A DNA stretch of 64,000 nucleotides from Burkholderia sp. USMB20. Its GTDB lineage: Bacteria > Pseudomonadota > Gammaproteobacteria > Burkholderiales > Burkholderiaceae. The position numbers were made by a program, and so were the translations under genes. Positions 38,257-47,864 of the stretch are shown here, piece after piece. The stretch lies in NCBI RefSeq assembly GCF_000949135.2, contig NZ_JTAN02000003.1, positions 186,001-250,000 of the forward strand, written 5' to 3'. The notes beneath the pieces are model-generated. The model was not told the DNA's origin. It saw only the letters and a list, made by a program, of their open reading frames with translations, and searched no databases. How positions within the stretch are numbered: the first letter of the stretch is position 1; the number at the start of each line of letters is the position of its first letter.

Positions 38257-39177
38257 TCAGACGGCGACGCCGGCACTCCGGCGCACGAGCGTGGCGACGC
38301 GTTCGCGCACCCACTGGTGCGCGCGGTCGGTCTCGCGCGACTCGTGCCAGTACGCGAGCAGCGGAAACGGCTTGAGCCGCAGCGGCAGCGGCTGCACGGC
38401 GATCGGCAGCATCGCCGCCATGCGCAGCGCATACGTGCGCGGCAGCGTCAGCAGCAGGTCGCCCGCCGCGGCGATCTGGCAGGCGGCGAAGTAATGCTGG
38501 CAGACGAGCTGGATGTGACGGAAGCGTCCGTCGTTGCCGAGCAGCACGTCGAGCGATTGCGGTTCGCCGAGCGACGACACCGCGACATGACGCGCGGCGA
38601 AATAGTCGCTGCGCCGCAGCGGACCGCCGGTCAACGGATGATCGTGCCGCATCGCGACGACGAGCGAATCGTCGAGCAGGTGCTCGGTCACGATGCGCGG
38701 GCCGGTCTGCACGCGTCGATCGACAGCCAGATCGAGATTGCCCGACGCGAGTTCGCGTTCGATGTCGTGCACCGCGACGCGGCGGCTCACGAATCGCAGG
38801 CCCGGCGCTGCGCCGGCGAACGCGGCGACGATCTGCGGCAGCGCGATCGATTCGAGCACGTCGCGAATGCCGACCGCGATGCTCAGGTCGAGCGTCGCCG
38901 GGTCGAATGCCGCCGGGTCGCGCGCGGCGCGCTGCAGGCCGGCGAGGTGAAGCTGCACGTCCGCGATGATCGCGCGCGTGCGCTCGGTCGGCACGACGCG
39001 GTTGCCCTGGCGCACGAACAGCGGGTCGTCGAAATGCGCGCGCAGCCGGTTGAGCGCATGCGTGACGGCGGGCTGCGTCAGGTGCAGCGCACGGGCGGCC
39101 GCGCCGATGCCGCCGTGCACGTAGACCGCATCGAGCACGCGGAACAGGTTCAGGTCGAGACGATGATCGGCGGGCAC
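38257..39177 (-). CDS. LysR family regulator, NodD/PcpR-like branch
   Basis: A 306-residue LysR regulator starting with GTG at 39177 (MPADHRLDLNLFRVLDAVYV). The helix-turn-helix contains GIGAAARALHLTQPAVTHAL and is followed by the RTRAIIADVQLHL linker and the effector domain. Opening DLNLF...DAV is typical of the NodD/SyrM-like branch. Its target is unknown; the OsmC gene downstream in the same direction is a candidate partner. Confidence 0.85.
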   Translation of the reverse strand: MPADHRLDLNLFRVLDAVYVHGGIGAAARALHLTQPAVTHALNRLRAHFDDPLFVRQGNRVVPTERTRAIIADVQLHLAGLQRAARDPAAFDPATLDLSIAVGIRDVLESIALPQIVAAFAGAAPGLRFVSRRVAVHDIERELASGNLDLAVDRRVQTGPRIVTEHLLDDSLVVAMRHDHPLTGGPLRRSDYFAARHVAVSSLGEPQSLDVLLGNDGRFRHIQLVCQHYFAACQIAAAGDLLLTLPRTYALRMAAMLPIAVQPLPLRLKPFPLLAYWHESRETDRAHQWVRERVATLVRRSAGVAV

Positions 39178-39602
39178 GGACGAAGGCGGCGTGGTGGGCG
39201 GTGGGGCGATTCTAATGGATGCGCGAACAACGGAACGCGGGTGCGCGTTGTATAGGCGACCGATGCCGTCCGATGCATGCCGATGACGATCGTCCCGCTA
39301 CGCGAGCGTGCGTGGAGCCGAAGCGCGATGCGAGGCAGGCGTCACGATGCGAGTCCGCCCGTCGACACGCGCATTTCCGCGCGGCCAGATCATCGGTCGG
39401 CGATAGCCTGTAAAAATCCGCCATCATACTGTCCCGGTCGGCCATTTCGTGACAAAGAGACGACCCGTTCGGCTAGTTCGGCTAAGATGCCGTCGCTTCA
39501 TATTTCGAGATAGCCGTCCCTGTCGCACGTGTTCAAACCAAATATAAGCCTGACAGTTCGACGGCAATTAAAAGAAGTCGAAACAGTCCGGGGGCTTGGC
39601 CA
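39178..39602. other. Intergenic region between LysR and GlxA-type regulators
   Basis: 425 bp without a supportable gene. The right half is AT-richer. A direct repeat TTCGGCTA occurs twice in tandem near 39468-39484, which could be an activator site for the following AraC-type gene. No promoter is convincing. Confidence 0.4.
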
Positions 39603-40730
39603 GTGGAAGCAGCAGATCAGAGGTGGGTCGTAATCTATTTGAGTACGGGTTTTTCCTTGGCCGAGGCCGCGCGTCTGAGCGAGGCTTTCAACCTGGCGAA
39701 TCGCCTGAACGCGTTCAATGCGGATTACCAGCTGAAGTACGTATCCGAAAACGGGGGCTTGCTGCAGTCGTCGTCCGGTGTGCAGATCGCCGCCGACTCG
39801 CTCGGTGACGAGCATGGCCATCGTGCACACGCGTTCTTTCATCTTCATGGTGAGCGTGCGTCGATCAACTGGAACGATGCGTTGCGGCGCCGCCTGAGCG
39901 ACATCCGCCGCCATGCGCGCTGGATCGTCGATGCGATGGGCCTGTCGACGCTCGCCGCGTCGCAGCGGCAGACGGAAGTCGATCGCGCGCGAACCGATCG
40001 CACCCGCGGTGCGGCGGCCACGATCGAACTGCAGGCCGGCGAGGCCGACGTGTTTGCGACCGTGCTCGACATGTTCCGCGCCGATCTCGGCGACAGCGCC
40101 GCACAGGAGATCGCCAGCAACCTGATGCAGCCGGTCGAGCAGCGCTATGCGCAGTCGATGTGGGCGTTTCGCGAACTGAGCGCGAGCCCGTCGATCCGGA
40201 TGTCGGTGCAGCGGCTGCGCGCGCAGAGCGCGAACCGCATTTCGGTTGCGGAAGTCGCGCAGACGGTCGCGATGAGCGAGCGCAATTTCCTGCGGCGCTT
40301 CAAGAAGGAAATCGGCGTGACGCCGACCGAGTTCGTGCAGCACGTGCGGCTCGAGCGCGCCTGCCACATGCTGGTCCACACGACGCTGCCGGCCGACAAG
40401 GTCGCGCGGCGCACGGGCTTCGGCAGCGGCGAGCGTCTGGCCAAGCTGTTTCGCCAGCGCCTGCTGGTGTCGCCGACCGAATTTCGCGTCGCCGAGCGCG
40501 AGCGGATCCTGACGAACGGTGCCGGGACGCCGCACCCGCAGGCCGATCGGCAGCCCGCGCCGCGGCTCGCGACTGCCGACGGCGAGCGGGCGAGCCGGGG
40601 TGTGCGCGGCGATGCGCGGGAGAAAGCGGGGCGGATGAACGTAAAATCACCGTGTCGCGATCACGATCCCCGGTTTCCATGCCCCTGCTTCCCACTACCG
40701 CCACAGCCCCCTTCTGCCCGTCGGAAGTAA
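39603..40730 (+). CDS. GlxA-family AraC regulator with DJ-1-like domain
   Basis: A 375-residue regulator. The N-terminal part (about 1-190) resembles the DJ-1/PfpI-like domain of GlxA regulators. The C-terminal AraC double helix-turn-helix occupies about 205-305 (RISVAEVAQTVAMSERNFLR and KVARRTGFGSGERLAKLFRQ). It starts with GTG at 39603 with a poor ribosome site. The last ~65 residues are an irregular tail and the final 52 bp overlap mntH. The effector is unknown. Confidence 0.78.
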   Translation: MEAADQRWVVIYLSTGFSLAEAARLSEAFNLANRLNAFNADYQLKYVSENGGLLQSSSGVQIAADSLGDEHGHRAHAFFHLHGERASINWNDALRRRLSDIRRHARWIVDAMGLSTLAASQRQTEVDRARTDRTRGAAATIELQAGEADVFATVLDMFRADLGDSAAQEIASNLMQPVEQRYAQSMWAFRELSASPSIRMSVQRLRAQSANRISVAEVAQTVAMSERNFLRRFKKEIGVTPTEFVQHVRLERACHMLVHTTLPADKVARRTGFGSGERLAKLFRQRLLVSPTEFRVAERERILTNGAGTPHPQADRQPAPRLATADGERASRGVRGDAREKAGRMNVKSPCRDHDPRFPCPCFPLPPQPPSARRK

Positions 40731-41995
40731 AGGGCAGCATCACGATCGACGCCGGCGCGTCGCGCTGGATGAAGCTCAAGCGCTTCTTCGGCCCGGGCCT
40801 GCTGGTCGCGATCGGCTATATGGATCCCGGCAACTGGGCCACCGACATCCAGGCCGGCTCGCAATTCGGCTATTCGCTGCTGTGGGTCGTCGCGTTCTCG
40901 AGCCTCGCCGCGATCTTCCTGCAGATGCTCGCCGCGCGGCTCGGCCTCGTCGCGGGCAAGGATCTCGCGCAGGCCAGCTACGACCGCTATGGCACCTTCG
41001 GCCGCATCGTGCAGTGGGTGACCGCCGAGGTGTCGATCATCGCGTGCGACATCGCCGAAGTGCTCGGCTGCGCGCTCGCGTTCAAGCTGCTGCTCGGCGT
41101 GCCGCTCGCGTGGGGGATCGTGCTGACCGCGCTCGATACGGTGATCGTGCTCGGGTTGCAAGGCAAGGGCGTCCGGCAGATCGAGGCGATCGTGCTCGGA
41201 TTGATCGCGACGATGGCGTTCTGCTTCGTCGCGCAGGTCGCGATCACGCCGCCCGACTGGCATGCGGTCGCGAAGGGGCTCGTGCCGGGCAATCCGGGCC
41301 ATGACCGCAAGGACGCGATCGTGCTCGCGCTCGGCATCGTCGGCGCGACGATCATGCCGCACAACCTGTATCTGCATTCGTCGGTCGTGCAGACGCGCCA
41401 TGTCGTCGGCGGCGCGCGCGGCCTGATCCGCGACACGCTCGCGCTGGTGCGCATCGACACCTGCGTGTCGCTGTTCGTCGCGATGCTCGTCAATGCGGCG
41501 ATCCTGGTCGTCGCGGGCGCGGCGTTCCATGCGACCGGCCAGCACGACGTGACCGACATCGAACAGGCGTACCGGCTGATCACGCCGATCGCGGGCGGCG
41601 CGGCCGCGCTGCTGTTCGGCATCGCGCTGCTCGCGTCGGGGCAAAGCTCGACGCTGACCGGCACGATCGCCGGCCAGGTGATCATGGACGGCTTCCTGCA
41701 TACGAAAATCCCGTGCTACCAGCGCCGGCTGATCACGCGCGGGCTCGCACTGGTGCCCGCGCTGATCGGCGTGCTGTGGCTCGGCGAAAACTCGGTCGGG
41801 CAATTGCTCGTCTGGAGCCAGGTGCTGCTGAGTCTGCAGCTGCCGTTCGCGATGTGGCCGCTGATCCGGTCGGTCAGCGATCGCAACACGATGGGCGAGC
41901 ATGCGATCGGCCGCAGGATGCAGGCCGCCGCCTGGGTACTGTTCGCCGTCATCACCGGCACGAACCTGCTGCTGATCACGGGTGTCGCGGGCTGA
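40679..41995 (+). CDS. mntH: Nramp family divalent metal/proton symporter
   Basis: A 438-residue membrane protein with about 11 hydrophobic segments. It has the Nramp metal-binding motif MDPGNWATDIQAG and the second motif GATIMPHNLYLHSS. It imports Mn2+ (and Fe2+) with protons. It overlaps the tail of the upstream regulator by 52 bp and has a weak ribosome site, so the exact start is uncertain. No Fur or MntR box was recognised. A CAGGCGCG / CGCGCCTG hairpin follows at 42018. Confidence 0.88.
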   Translation: MPLLPTTATAPFCPSEVKGSITIDAGASRWMKLKRFFGPGLLVAIGYMDPGNWATDIQAGSQFGYSLLWVVAFSSLAAIFLQMLAARLGLVAGKDLAQASYDRYGTFGRIVQWVTAEVSIIACDIAEVLGCALAFKLLLGVPLAWGIVLTALDTVIVLGLQGKGVRQIEAIVLGLIATMAFCFVAQVAITPPDWHAVAKGLVPGNPGHDRKDAIVLALGIVGATIMPHNLYLHSSVVQTRHVVGGARGLIRDTLALVRIDTCVSLFVAMLVNAAILVVAGAAFHATGQHDVTDIEQAYRLITPIAGGAAALLFGIALLASGQSSTLTGTIAGQVIMDGFLHTKIPCYQRRLITRGLALVPALIGVLWLGENSVGQLLVWSQVLLSLQLPFAMWPLIRSVSDRNTMGEHAIGRRMQAAAWVLFAVITGTNLLLITGVAG

Positions 41996-42017
41996 TACAG
42001 CTTGTCACAGGCTGAAA

Positions 42018-42036
42018 CAGGCGCGTGGCGCGCCTG
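42018..42036 (+). terminator. Hairpin after mntH
   Basis: CAGGCGCG-TGG-CGCGCCTG, a perfect 8-bp stem, begins 23 bp after the mntH stop. No T tract. Confidence 0.4.
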
Positions 42037-42075
42037 CGTTAAACTGCGCCTTTTGCCAGCCGTTCGACGTCCGTC

Positions 42076-42663
42076 ATGTGGAGTGAAATCAGCAACATCG
42101 GCGATGCCGCGCTGACCTTGCCGGTCGCGCTGACCTGCGCCGTCTGGCTCGCGCTGTCCAACTGGCGGCTCGCGGTGCGCTGGATCGCGCTGCTCGCGGC
42201 CGGCATGAGCCTGGTCGGGGCGACCAAGATTCTCTATGCGGGCTGTGGTGTCGAGATCCCGCAGTTCGATTTCCGCGTGATCAGCGGCCATACGATGCTG
42301 TCGACGTCCGTGTGGACCGTCGCGCTGTCGATGCTGTGGCAGGCATTCCGTCCGGGCAAGGAGCCGGGCGTGGCGGCCGGTCTCGTCGTCGGCGCGCTGA
42401 CGGGCGTCGCGCGCGTGTTCGACCATTCGCACACGGTCCCGGAAGTCGTCGTCGGCTGGCTGCTCGGCGCGCTGGTCGCGCTGGTGTTCCTGCGCGCCTA
42501 CCGGCGGGCGCACAAGCGCGCGTTCTCGCCGCGCATCGCGGCCGTCTGCCTGCTCCTCGTGTCCGGCATCGCGTACGGGCATCGCGCACCGTTCCAGCAG
42601 ATGATCGACACGCATTCCCCGCAGTTCTGCGCGTTCATGCGTACGTCCGGCGACGGGTTCTGA
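42076..42663 (+). CDS. PAP2 superfamily phosphatase, small
   Basis: A 195-residue membrane protein with about five hydrophobic segments. PAP2 motifs: SGHTMLSTSVW (catalytic SGH) and ARVFDHSHTVPEVVVGW (R...H...). It lacks a clear KxxxxxxRP first motif, which is often weak in this branch. It probably dephosphorylates an isoprenoid or lipid phosphate at the periplasmic face. It starts with ATG at 42076, 80 bp after mntH. Confidence 0.75.
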   Translation: MWSEISNIGDAALTLPVALTCAVWLALSNWRLAVRWIALLAAGMSLVGATKILYAGCGVEIPQFDFRVISGHTMLSTSVWTVALSMLWQAFRPGKEPGVAAGLVVGALTGVARVFDHSHTVPEVVVGWLLGALVALVFLRAYRRAHKRAFSPRIAAVCLLLVSGIAYGHRAPFQQMIDTHSPQFCAFMRTSGDGF

Positions 42664-42810
42664 CGGCTGTTCGTTGCCGCGCATCGGTGCGCCGGTGCCG
42701 GATGCGGTCGTCGCCGCGGCGGTGGCCCCCCGAGTCCCGTCCCATTCCTTCTTGGTTATTGTCAAAAGCCGTTTCCCGGTCGTTATCGAGCCGACATCGG
42801 CGATGATCGG

Positions 42811-42840
42811 CCGTGCCGTGCCGTGCCGTGCCGTGCCGTG
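42811..42840. repeat. Pentanucleotide tandem repeat, six units
   Basis: CCGTG repeated six times without interruption, followed by a related CCGTCCGTCCGTCCG stretch. It lies in the 458-bp gene-free space (42664-43121) between the PAP2 and SDR genes, where nothing else is supportable. A candidate variable locus. Confidence 0.8.
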
Positions 42841-43121
42841 CCCGCCCGTCCGTCCGTCCGCTCGTCCCGCCGCCCGCGGATCCGAAGGTCATGAGTCATG
42901 TCTATGACCGGGCATTACGAAGATTCATTTCATCGATTGGCGGCAATCGCGTACGCTGGCGTTCGTTCGAGCGGGGCCGGCAGCGGCAGGCCGCCGGATT
43001 CGTCCGGCGCGGTGCGGCCGGCTCGCTATACTCGCGCATACCGCGCGGCCGTCGGCCGGCGCACGGCAACCGCCGTCGCGGCACCGGTCCGCCGCGACGA
43101 CTCACGACAGGAGCAGGTCCC

Positions 43122-43910
43122 ATGACAATCGTTTCCCCGCGCCTCGCAGGCAAGTACGCGTACATCACGGGCGCCGCCGGCGGCCTCGGCCGCGCGATCG
43201 CGCGCCGGATGGTCGAGCAGGGCGCGCGCGTGTTCCTGACCGACGTTGCCGACGCGGCGGTGCTCGATGCATTCGCCGACGAACTCAACGCGGGCCACGC
43301 GACGCCGGTCGCGTTTGCCGCGACGCAGGACGTCCGCGACGAAGCGCGCTGGCAAGCGCTGCTCGCGCAGGCGGTCGATGCGATGGGCGGGCTGTCGGTG
43401 CTCGTCAACAACGCGGGTGTCGGCTCGATCGGCTCGCCCGCGCAGATCGAACTGGACGAATGGCGGCGCGTGATGGCGGTCAACGTCGAGAGCATCGTGC
43501 TCGGCTGCAAGCATGCGCTGTCGTATCTGGCCGAGAGCCATCCCGCATCGATCATCAACATCTCGTCGGTGGCCGCGTTCAAGGTCGAGCCGGATTTCAC
43601 CGCGTACAACGCGTCGAAGGCCGCGGTCGCGTCGCTGACGAAGTCGGTCGCGATCGACTGCGCGCGCCGCGAGCTCGACGTGCGCTGCAACTCGATTCAC
43701 CCGGCGTTCATTCGCACGGGGATCGTCGAGCCGCTGTTCCAGTCGCTCGGCGAACGCGATGCGACGCGCAAGCTCGCACGCGGCATTCCGCTGCGCCGGC
43801 TCGGCGAACCGGACGACGTCGCGCATGCGGCCGTCTATCTGGCATCCGACGAAAGCCGCTTCGTGACGGCCGCCGAACTCGTGATCGACGGCGGCATGTG
43901 CGCGGTCTGA
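43122..43910 (+). CDS. Short-chain dehydrogenase/reductase
   Basis: A 262-residue classical SDR. NAD(P) motif [15 protein letters not shown], structural [10 protein letters not shown], catalytic serine in NISSVAAF, and Y-x3-K in AYNASKAAV. An acidic residue at the end of the second strand (FLTDVADA) favours NAD. The ATG at 43122 is preceded by GGAG. The MDR-type reductase 34 bp downstream probably belongs to the same operon, a common pairing in alcohol or ketone metabolism; the substrate is unknown. Confidence 0.85.
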   Translation: MTIVSPRLAGKYAYITGAAGGLGRAIARRMVEQGARVFLTDVADAAVLDAFADELNAGHATPVAFAATQDVRDEARWQALLAQAVDAMGGLSVLVNNAGVGSIGSPAQIELDEWRRVMAVNVESIVLGCKHALSYLAESHPASIINISSVAAFKVEPDFTAYNASKAAVASLTKSVAIDCARRELDVRCNSIHPAFIRTGIVEPLFQSLGERDATRKLARGIPLRRLGEPDDVAHAAVYLASDESRFVTAAELVIDGGMCAV

Positions 43911-43944
43911 CGCGCATCGATAAACACAACCGGAGGAGAACATC

Positions 43945-44961
43945 GTGTCGACACCCGTGAACCGCCAGCTGCTGCTGAAGACACGCCCGGAAGGCCGGGT
44001 CGGCCGCGAACACTTTTCGCTCGTCGAAACGCCGGTGCCGGCGCTCGCCGACGGCGAAGTGCTCGTGCGCGTGCTGTATCTGTCGATGGATCCGACCAAC
44101 CGCGTGTGGATGAGCGACGTGCCGCAATACCTGCCGCCCGTCGCGATCGGCGAAGTGATGCGTGCGCTCGGCATCGGGCGCGTGGTCGCGTCGCGCCACG
44201 CGGGGTTCGCGCAAGGCGATCTCGTGCAGGGGCTGCTCGGCTGGCAGGACTATGCGCGGGTGCCGGCCGACCAGGCCGCGCAACTCGTGAAGCTGCCCGC
44301 GCAGTCGGGCCTGCCGCTGCCGACGCTGCTCGGCGCGTGCGGGATGAGCGGCCTGACCGCGTACTACGGGCTGACCGACATCGCGCCGGTGCAGCCCGGC
44401 GAGACGCTCGTCGTGTCGGCGGCGGCCGGGTCGGTAGGCTCGATTGCCGGCCAGATCGGCAAGATCCACGGTGCGCGCGTGGTGGGTATCGCGGGTGGCG
44501 CGGACAAGTGCCGCTACCTCACCGAGACGCTCGGCTTCGACGCGGCCGTCGACTACAAGGCCGACGATTTCCGTGAGCAGCTGAAGGCGGCGACGCCGGA
44601 CGGCGTGCACGTGAACTTCGAGAACGTCGGCGGCGAGGTGATGCGCGCGGTGCTGTCGCGCATGGTGATCGGCGGGCGCGTCGCGCTGTGCGGCGTGATC
44701 TCGAACTACAACAGCGGCCGCGCGGCGGACGACGTCGGCGTGCTGATCTCGAAGCGGATCACGATGCGCGGCTTCCTGATCCTCGACTACCGCAAGAGCC
44801 GCGAAGCGGTGCAGACGCTCGCGGGATGGCTGCGCGACGGCCGGCTCAAGGCCGAGGAAACCGTCGCCGACGGACTCGAAAACGCCCCCGACGTGCTGAA
44901 CCGCCTGTTCGACGGCGACCATCGCGGCAAGCTCGTGCTGCGCGTCGATCCGGACGCGTGA
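43945..44961 (+). CDS. Zinc-free MDR NADP-dependent oxidoreductase (CurA/LTB4DH-like)
   Basis: A 338-residue medium-chain reductase. N-terminal block LSMDPTNRVWMSD; nucleotide-binding AAAGSVGSIAGQIGKIHGAR; no zinc-ligand cysteine pattern, so it belongs to the prostaglandin reductase/curcumin reductase group. It should reduce activated double bonds with NADPH. It starts with GTG at 43945 behind GGAGGAG. It pairs with the SDR upstream and ends 102 bp before a perfect intrinsic terminator. Confidence 0.86.
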   Translation: MSTPVNRQLLLKTRPEGRVGREHFSLVETPVPALADGEVLVRVLYLSMDPTNRVWMSDVPQYLPPVAIGEVMRALGIGRVVASRHAGFAQGDLVQGLLGWQDYARVPADQAAQLVKLPAQSGLPLPTLLGACGMSGLTAYYGLTDIAPVQPGETLVVSAAAGSVGSIAGQIGKIHGARVVGIAGGADKCRYLTETLGFDAAVDYKADDFREQLKAATPDGVHVNFENVGGEVMRAVLSRMVIGGRVALCGVISNYNSGRAADDVGVLISKRITMRGFLILDYRKSREAVQTLAGWLRDGRLKAEETVADGLENAPDVLNRLFDGDHRGKLVLRVDPDA

Positions 44962-45063
44962 GCCGTCGCGCTCGCGCGCATTGAGTCCGAATATTCCGGT
45001 ATCAGTTTAGGACTTTTCTCATATATTGTTCCGGTCGCTCTCCCTAAAGTAATTGCCGGCAAG

Positions 45064-45097
45064 CGGCGGCGTGACCTGCGCGTCACGCCGCCGTTTT
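45064..45097 (+). terminator. Intrinsic terminator after the MDR reductase
   Basis: CGGCGGCGTGAC and GTCACGCCGCCG form a perfect 12-bp stem with a 6-nt loop, followed by TTTT. Confidence 0.9.
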
Positions 45098-45219
45098 CAT
45101 TTGCGTGGCGAGAAGCGGGAAGGGAGGCGGAACATGCAGATGAAGACAACATGGGCGGCACCGACGGCGGCGCGCGATCGAACCAAGCGGCGCATCTTCG
45201 TCATCCGTGACGCGCGGCG

Positions 45220-46272
45220 TCACTCCCCCTGTTCGGCGCGCGCGTAGATGTCCCAGCTCGCCATGAACAGCGCAGCGACGAGCGGCCCGATCACGAAGCC
45301 GTTGATGCCGAACAGCGCCATCCCGCCGAGCGTCGAGATCAGCACGACCCAGTCGGGCATCTTCGTGTCCTTGCCGACGAGGATCGGGCGCAGCAGGTTG
45401 TCGACGAGGCCGATCACGCCGACGCAGAACGCGACGAGGATCACGCATTTCCAGATCGCGCCGATCGCGAGGAAGTAGAGCGCGGCGGGCACCCACACGA
45501 GGCTCGCGCCGATCGCCGGCAGGAGCGACAGGAACGCCATCAGCGCGCCCCACAGCACGACACCCTCGATCCCGAGGATCCAGAAGATCAGGCCGCCGAG
45601 CGCGCCCTGCACGAGCGCGACCGCGATGTTGCCCTTCACGGTTGCGCGCACAACCGTCGTGAACTTCGCGAGCAGCAGGTTCTTGTGCTCTTCGTCGAGC
45701 GGCATCGCGCGGCGCACGCGGCGGCCGATCTCGCCGCCGTCGCGCAGCAGGAAGAACACCATGTACAGCATCACGCCGAAGCTGACGACGAACTGGAACG
45801 TGTTCTGGCCGATGCTGAGCGCCTGGGTCGCCGCGAACTGGCTGATCTGCGCGGCGCCGTCGGTCAGCTTCTTCTGGATGCCGGGGATGTTGGTCAGCCC
45901 GTATTTCTGCAGCAGGTTCTGGATCGACGTCGGCAGCGCATGAATGATGTCATGGAAGTACTGCGAATAATTCGGCTGCGCGCTCTTCAGTTCCTGGTAC
46001 ACGTACGCGATTTCCTGCACGAGCGTCGCCATGACGAACACGAGCGGCAGGATCACGATCAGGATGATCAGCGACATCGTCACGAGCGCGGCCAGGTTGC
46101 GCCGCTTGCCGAAGCGCGCGGCAAGCCAGCGCTGCACCGGCTGGAACAGGATCGCGAGAATGGTGCCCCAGAAGACGGCGCCGGAGAACGGCGCGAGTAT
46201 CCAGCACAGTCCGACGGTGACCGCGAACAGCAGGAAATAGAAGAATTTTTGGTGATCGTGTCCGCTATCCAT
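45220..46272 (-). CDS. AI-2E family permease (PerM/YdiK-like)
   Basis: A 350-residue membrane protein with about eight hydrophobic segments of the AI-2E transporter family. Typical parts are FFYFLLFAVTVGLCWILAP at the start, GALGGLIFWILGIEGVVLW in the middle and GINGFVIGPLVAALFMASWD at the end. Members include TqsA (autoinducer-2 export) and Na+/H+ antiporters, so the substrate is open. The ATG at 46272 (MDSGHDHQKFF) is preferred to an in-frame start at 46347. Confidence 0.82.
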   Translation of the reverse strand: MDSGHDHQKFFYFLLFAVTVGLCWILAPFSGAVFWGTILAILFQPVQRWLAARFGKRRNLAALVTMSLIILIVILPLVFVMATLVQEIAYVYQELKSAQPNYSQYFHDIIHALPTSIQNLLQKYGLTNIPGIQKKLTDGAAQISQFAATQALSIGQNTFQFVVSFGVMLYMVFFLLRDGGEIGRRVRRAMPLDEEHKNLLLAKFTTVVRATVKGNIAVALVQGALGGLIFWILGIEGVVLWGALMAFLSLLPAIGASLVWVPAALYFLAIGAIWKCVILVAFCVGVIGLVDNLLRPILVGKDTKMPDWVVLISTLGGMALFGINGFVIGPLVAALFMASWDIYARAEQGE

Positions 46273-46439
46273 GGATGGTTCGCGCAGATTGATGCCTGGT
46301 TTGATTGAATTTCGTTGCCTCGGGCGCGATCGGCTCGCGAACGTCACGGATGTCGCGGCGCAGCGCGGCAGGGCGGCCTGATCGGCAGTATGCCCGCAAA
46401 GGTGCCGCCATCATACCCGCCGCGCGCGGCGCACGAGAA

Positions 46440-46465
46440 AACGCCGCGGCCGGGGCCGCGGCGTT
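46440..46465 (-). terminator. Intrinsic terminator of the Ysc84-like lipoprotein gene
   Basis: AACGCCGCGGCC and GGCCGCGGCGTT form a perfect 12-bp stem with a 2-nt loop. On the minus strand it is followed by TTTTCT. It lies 39 bp after the lipoprotein stop. Confidence 0.8.
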
Positions 46466-46503
46466 GCCGGGAAGCGAACCGGCCCGGGGGCCGTGCCGCA
46501 TCG

Positions 46504-47088
46504 TCAGATGTGGAGCCGGGTGACCTTGGTGCCGCTGACCGACAGATCGCCCATCAGGCCCGCGTTGGTCAGCACCAGCACCTCGACCGGTGCGGTGGCC
46601 GTGTTGGAGTCGATCGCGCCGTTCGCGCCCATCTTCACGACCGCGACGGAGGCGTCGGCGCCGGCCGACCAGCCTTCGGACTTGCGGAACGAGTCGAGCG
46701 CATCCTGCGTCATGAACAGGAACACGATCGCCTTCGATTGCGCACCGGCCTGCAGGCCGACCGACAGCGACGACGTGTTGTAGTAGCCGACGGTGCTGCC
46801 GCCGACGCGCAGCGCGCCGTTGCCGGACTGGCCGCCGACGATGAGGCCGGCCTGCAGCACGTTCGGGAACACGAGCACGCCGCGCGATTTCGCGACGAGT
46901 TCACGCGAGCCCGGCACCGTCGAATAGAGGCGCGAGATCGTCGCGTTCACGCTCGCGTCGATCGACTCGCGTTTCGACGCGCTGGCCGATGCGTTGTCGG
47001 GTTTGTTGGGCGTGGTGGTGCAGCCGGCAAGTGCGAGACTGCCGAGCATGACGGCGGCGGCGGCTTTCAGGACGAGGGACTTCTGCAT
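46504..47088 (-). CDS. Ysc84-domain lipoprotein
   Basis: A 194-residue protein with a lipoprotein signal: basic start, hydrophobic core and lipobox LALAGC with the lipidated cysteine at position 23. The mature part is the Ysc84/SYLF-type domain (LVFPNVLQAGLIVGGQSGNG and SVGLQAGAQSKAIVFLFM). The function in bacteria is unknown; the eukaryotic relative binds lipid and actin. AAGGAG precedes the ATG. Tail orientation suggests expression with or after the DUF883 gene, 51 bp upstream. Confidence 0.85.
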   Translation of the reverse strand: MQKSLVLKAAAAVMLGSLALAGCTTTPNKPDNASASASKRESIDASVNATISRLYSTVPGSRELVAKSRGVLVFPNVLQAGLIVGGQSGNGALRVGGSTVGYYNTSSLSVGLQAGAQSKAIVFLFMTQDALDSFRKSEGWSAGADASVAVVKMGANGAIDSNTATAPVEVLVLTNAGLMGDLSVSGTKVTRLHI

Positions 47089-47139
47089 GGCGTTTCTCCT
47101 TCGTTGTCGGGGTGAGGAAGGACGGGGTGGTCGCCCCGT

Positions 47140-47526
47140 TCAACGGCGGGAAAGGAGCAGGCCGGCGACGAACGCGAGACCCGCGACGACACCTGCGGTC
47201 TGCCATGGATTGTCGTGCACGGCTTGCGATACGCGTTCGGCCGAATCGCGCAGCCGCGCGACCGCGGTGCCCGACGCGTAGTCGAGCGTGCTGCGCGCTT
47301 CGTCGAGCCGCGCCTGCACGCGCTTGCGCAGCGCGGCGATATCGCCGTCGCCGTCGTTCTTCAGCAGGTCTTCCAGTTCATCGACCAGCCCGCGCAGATC
47401 GTCGGACACGTCCGCATGCAGGTCGCGAGCCGCCGAGCGCGTCGTGCGTCCCACGCGCCGGCCGGTGCGACGGATGTCGGACAGGCCGCGGTCCAGCTTG
47501 TGTTCGATCGAGTCGGTGAGCGCCAT
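47140..47526 (-). CDS. DUF883 (ElaB/YqjD-like) membrane-anchored protein
   Basis: A 128-residue helical protein. The N-terminal part is highly charged, with a coiled-coil-like middle (LVDELEDLLKND, ALRKRVQARLDEARSTL). The C-terminus has one transmembrane helix (NPWQTAGVVAGLAFVAGLLL) ending in RR. Family members ElaB and YqjD are inner-membrane, ribosome-associated, stationary-phase proteins. The ATG at 47526 has AGGAGG upstream; the frame runs on upstream without support. Confidence 0.87.
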   Translation of the reverse strand: MALTDSIEHKLDRGLSDIRRTGRRVGRTTRSAARDLHADVSDDLRGLVDELEDLLKNDGDGDIAALRKRVQARLDEARSTLDYASGTAVARLRDSAERVSQAVHDNPWQTAGVVAGLAFVAGLLLSRR

Positions 47527-47864
47527 GGTGTTTATCCTCCTTCGATTTGATTTGCAGGCTAATTTGAAGATAAGACGAATCCCAGCAACCAATGTGATTC
47601 ACATCAGCCAATTGAGTTTCGAGACAAATTTTCAATTCGCCGGCAAATTTCCCGGAAAGCCCCGCGCAATGGGACGGAGCGGCGGTTGAAAAAATTTCGC
47701 GCTTCGGGGCGAAGCGACCAGCAAGCCGTTGGCGCGACGTGAAAGTCCGGTAAATATGGCGTCGCCCGATGCGCCAGGTAAATAGTGCCGTTGCACGCAT
47801 CACGCTGATGCAATTGCACTAATCGCCCGTCTCTCGGTGGAGCAGGGTTTGTGCCCGCGGTGGC
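47527..47864. other. Intergenic region upstream of the DUF883 gene
   Basis: 338 bp of AT-richer DNA between the nuclease stop and the DUF883 start. It contains the perfect palindrome ATGTGATTCACAT at 47592-47604, about 66 bp upstream of the DUF883 ATG. Half-sites resemble CRP or GntR halves but without the CRP spacing. No terminator or gene is convincing. Confidence 0.45.
47592..47604. promoter_or_regulatory. Palindrome, candidate operator for the DUF883 gene
   Basis: ATGTGA-T-TCACAT is perfectly symmetric. The half-site spacing of one base rules out a normal CRP site (six bases) and is closer to GntR-type operators. Confidence 0.4.

Noticed and set aside
47592-47604. CRP binding site
   Set aside because: Half-sites TGTGA and TCACA are separated by one base instead of six.
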